From Microvirga massiliensis (GTDB taxonomy: Bacteria; Pseudomonadota; Alphaproteobacteria; Rhizobiales; Beijerinckiaceae), in contig NZ_LN811354.1 in assembly GCF_001006805.1 (NCBI RefSeq), positions 1 through 64,000 on the forward strand: 64,000 bases of DNA, given 5' to 3'. Numbering within the stretch: the stretch's first letter is position 1; each line of letters opens with the position of its first letter. This document shows positions 63,000 to 64,000 of the stretch, in pieces. Under the pieces are notes generated by a model. It searched no databases. It was not told the origin of the DNA and saw only the letters and a program-made list of their open reading frames with translations. The position numbers were made by a program, and so were the translations under genes.

Positions 63000-64000
63000 A
63001 TGCAGCACCGGGATTACGATACTCGGGGGAATTTGGTGCCGGTCGAACGTCGATCGGACAATCCCTCCGCACAACACGCGCCTTCGCCACGCATGGTGCA
63101 GCCCCTCTCTGGCTTCGCATTGCGCACTGCCTACAGGGCCCGCCAACTGCCGCGGATCGCATGGTATGTCGGCCATGGCTTGGCCATGCGGCGGATGGCC
63201 GAGAGTGTACGCCAAGAGGAGGGGAGTGTCCGGCCGTGTGCTCGCTCCGGCAAGCCCGTGCCTGGCCAGGAGCGTCTCGCGGCCGATATGGCTGATCTTC
63301 TGCGATGGGATTTCGCAAACGTCGAGGCGGGGATTTATCCGCTGCCGCGGGATCACGATGGGCCACTGCTCACGCTACTGCGGCGCTCTCTCCTGTTTTT
63401 CGGAGATCTGCCCGAAGTCCATCGCCGCCGTGAGGAGGGATTGCATCAGGAGGTGCTTACACCTGAGACCGAAGGCAAGCGGCCCCGCTATTATCTCCAG
63501 AATTTTCATTTCCAGTCAGGTGGCTGGATGACCGAGGACTCGGCCGAACGCTACGATACGCAGGTCGAGGTGCTCTTCAATGGAACGGCGAACGCCATCC
63601 GCCGCCAAGCTCTGCCCCAGCTTCACGAGGTGTTCGCAAAGCGTGATCAGCGGCAACTCCGCCTTCTCGACGTCGGTTGCGGGACCGGGCGTTTCCTCGA
63701 CCTCGTAAAGCAAGCCTGGCCGCGATTGCTGACGCTCGGCCTCGACATGTCAGAGGCCTATATCCGCGAGGCGCGGCGTCATCTCAGCCAATGGGGATGG
63801 ATCAGGCTCGTCGTGGCGAACGGGGAGATGATACCCCTTCCCGACGAGAGTCAGGACGCGGTGACGAGCATCTTCATGTTCCACGAGCTTCCGCCAAAGG
63901 TACGCAGAGTCGTGTTTGCCGAATTCGCCCGCGTCCTGAAGCCGGGCGGCCGCTTGATTATCGTGGATTCTCTGCAGTTGGGTGACGAGCCGGACTATGA
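63000..64000 (+). CDS. class I SAM-dependent methyltransferase, cut by the window edge
   Basis: An uninterrupted frame runs from the ATG at 63000 (GGGAG four bases upstream) to the last base, at least 333 codons. Residues about 225-330 are a class I methyltransferase domain: LLDVGCGTGRFLDLV, GLDMSEAYIREARRH, ANGEMIPLPDESQDAV, MFHELPPKVRRVVFAE and RVLKPGGRLIIVDS. The first 215 residues form a separate region with a conserved-looking block, RYYLQNFHFQSGGWM, then DTQVEVLFNGTANAIRRQAL, which I recall from a subfamily in alphaproteobacteria and cyanobacteria. The substrate is unknown. The 3' end and stop lie outside the window. Confidence 0.85.
   Translation, partial: MQHRDYDTRGNLVPVERRSDNPSAQHAPSPRMVQPLSGFALRTAYRARQLPRIAWYVGHGLAMRRMAESVRQEEGSVRPCARSGKPVPGQERLAADMADLLRWDFANVEAGIYPLPRDHDGPLLTLLRRSLLFFGDLPEVHRRREEGLHQEVLTPETEGKRPRYYLQNFHFQSGGWMTEDSAERYDTQVEVLFNGTANAIRRQALPQLHEVFAKRDQRQLRLLDVGCGTGRFLDLVKQAWPRLLTLGLDMSEAYIREARRHLSQWGWIRLVVANGEMIPLPDESQDAVTSIFMFHELPPKVRRVVFAEFARVLKPGGRLIIVDSLQLGDEPDY

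Overview
The window is high-GC chromosomal DNA from an alphaproteobacterium of the order Hyphomicrobiales, most like a Microvirga/Methylobacterium-type genome. This is inferred from gene content and order; no database search was possible. Supporting signs are the xseB-dxs-tlyA operon, the fabI-phosphatase-aroC-ribB run, a FeuP/FeuQ-like two-component pair beside ccmIEFH, a second two-component pair beside glnE, a SUV3-type helicase, a DUF992 protein, frequent GTG/TTG starts with overlapping stop/start junctions, and two regulatory signatures typical of alphaproteobacteria: a LexA box GTTC-N7-GTTC and general-stress (EcfG) promoters GGAAC-N16-CGTT. Most of the window is housekeeping core genome. 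No phage, plasmid, CRISPR, insertion sequence, rRNA or tRNA was recognised.

Layout. 0.5-8 kb: SUV3-like RNA helicase, a GH13 alpha-glucosidase broken by an in-frame amber codon, a small secreted protein and a ClC chloride transporter. 8-18 kb, all on the minus strand: RNA methyltransferase, tlyA, dxs, xseB; tyrosine phosphatase, HD hydrolase, tag, ygfZ; TIGR02301 protein, NUDIX hydrolase, SDR. 18-25 kb: pdxH divergent from a surface lipoprotein, then DnaJ-like protein, fabI, phosphatase, aroC, ribB and an L,D-transpeptidase on the plus strand. 25-31 kb, minus: acyltransferase, class III aminotransferase, amidase and a frameshifted homocysteine methyltransferase. 31-35 kb: secreted caspase-like protein, small exported proteins, extensin-like protein and a gene-free 750-bp stretch holding REP-like palindromes.

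35-42.7 kb: a small protein, a SRAP/YedK abasic-site protein and DNA polymerase IV lie in one direction behind a LexA box, which suggests an SOS-controlled lesion-tolerance unit. They are followed by MarR, an acyl-CoA synthetase, a DUF1499 protein, a strong bidirectional terminator, an orphan TRAP binding protein and a 49-aa membrane protein behind a consensus EcfG promoter. 43-45 kb: two tandem secreted trypsin-like proteases. 45-58 kb: FeuN/FeuP/FeuQ-like module, cytochrome c maturation genes ccmIEFH, a second response regulator and kinase, and glnE. In rhizobia degP is expected after ccmH; here a 495-bp stretch without it ends in a strong terminator. 57.7-64 kb: PAS histidine kinase, then a stress-type cluster (BON protein, MgtC-like protein, DUF892 protein) with two EcfG-type promoters, a short relic of a thiamine-diphosphate enzyme, and a methyltransferase that runs off the right edge.

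No wholly new multi-gene defence or mobile system was found. The observations I rank highest are the LexA-boxed lesion-tolerance operon, the EcfG-driven 49-aa protein, the twin proteases whose mature VVGG N-termini appear to be made directly by signal peptidase, the degP-less ccm/glnE junction, and three disrupted genes (GH13, homocysteine methyltransferase, TPP-enzyme relic).
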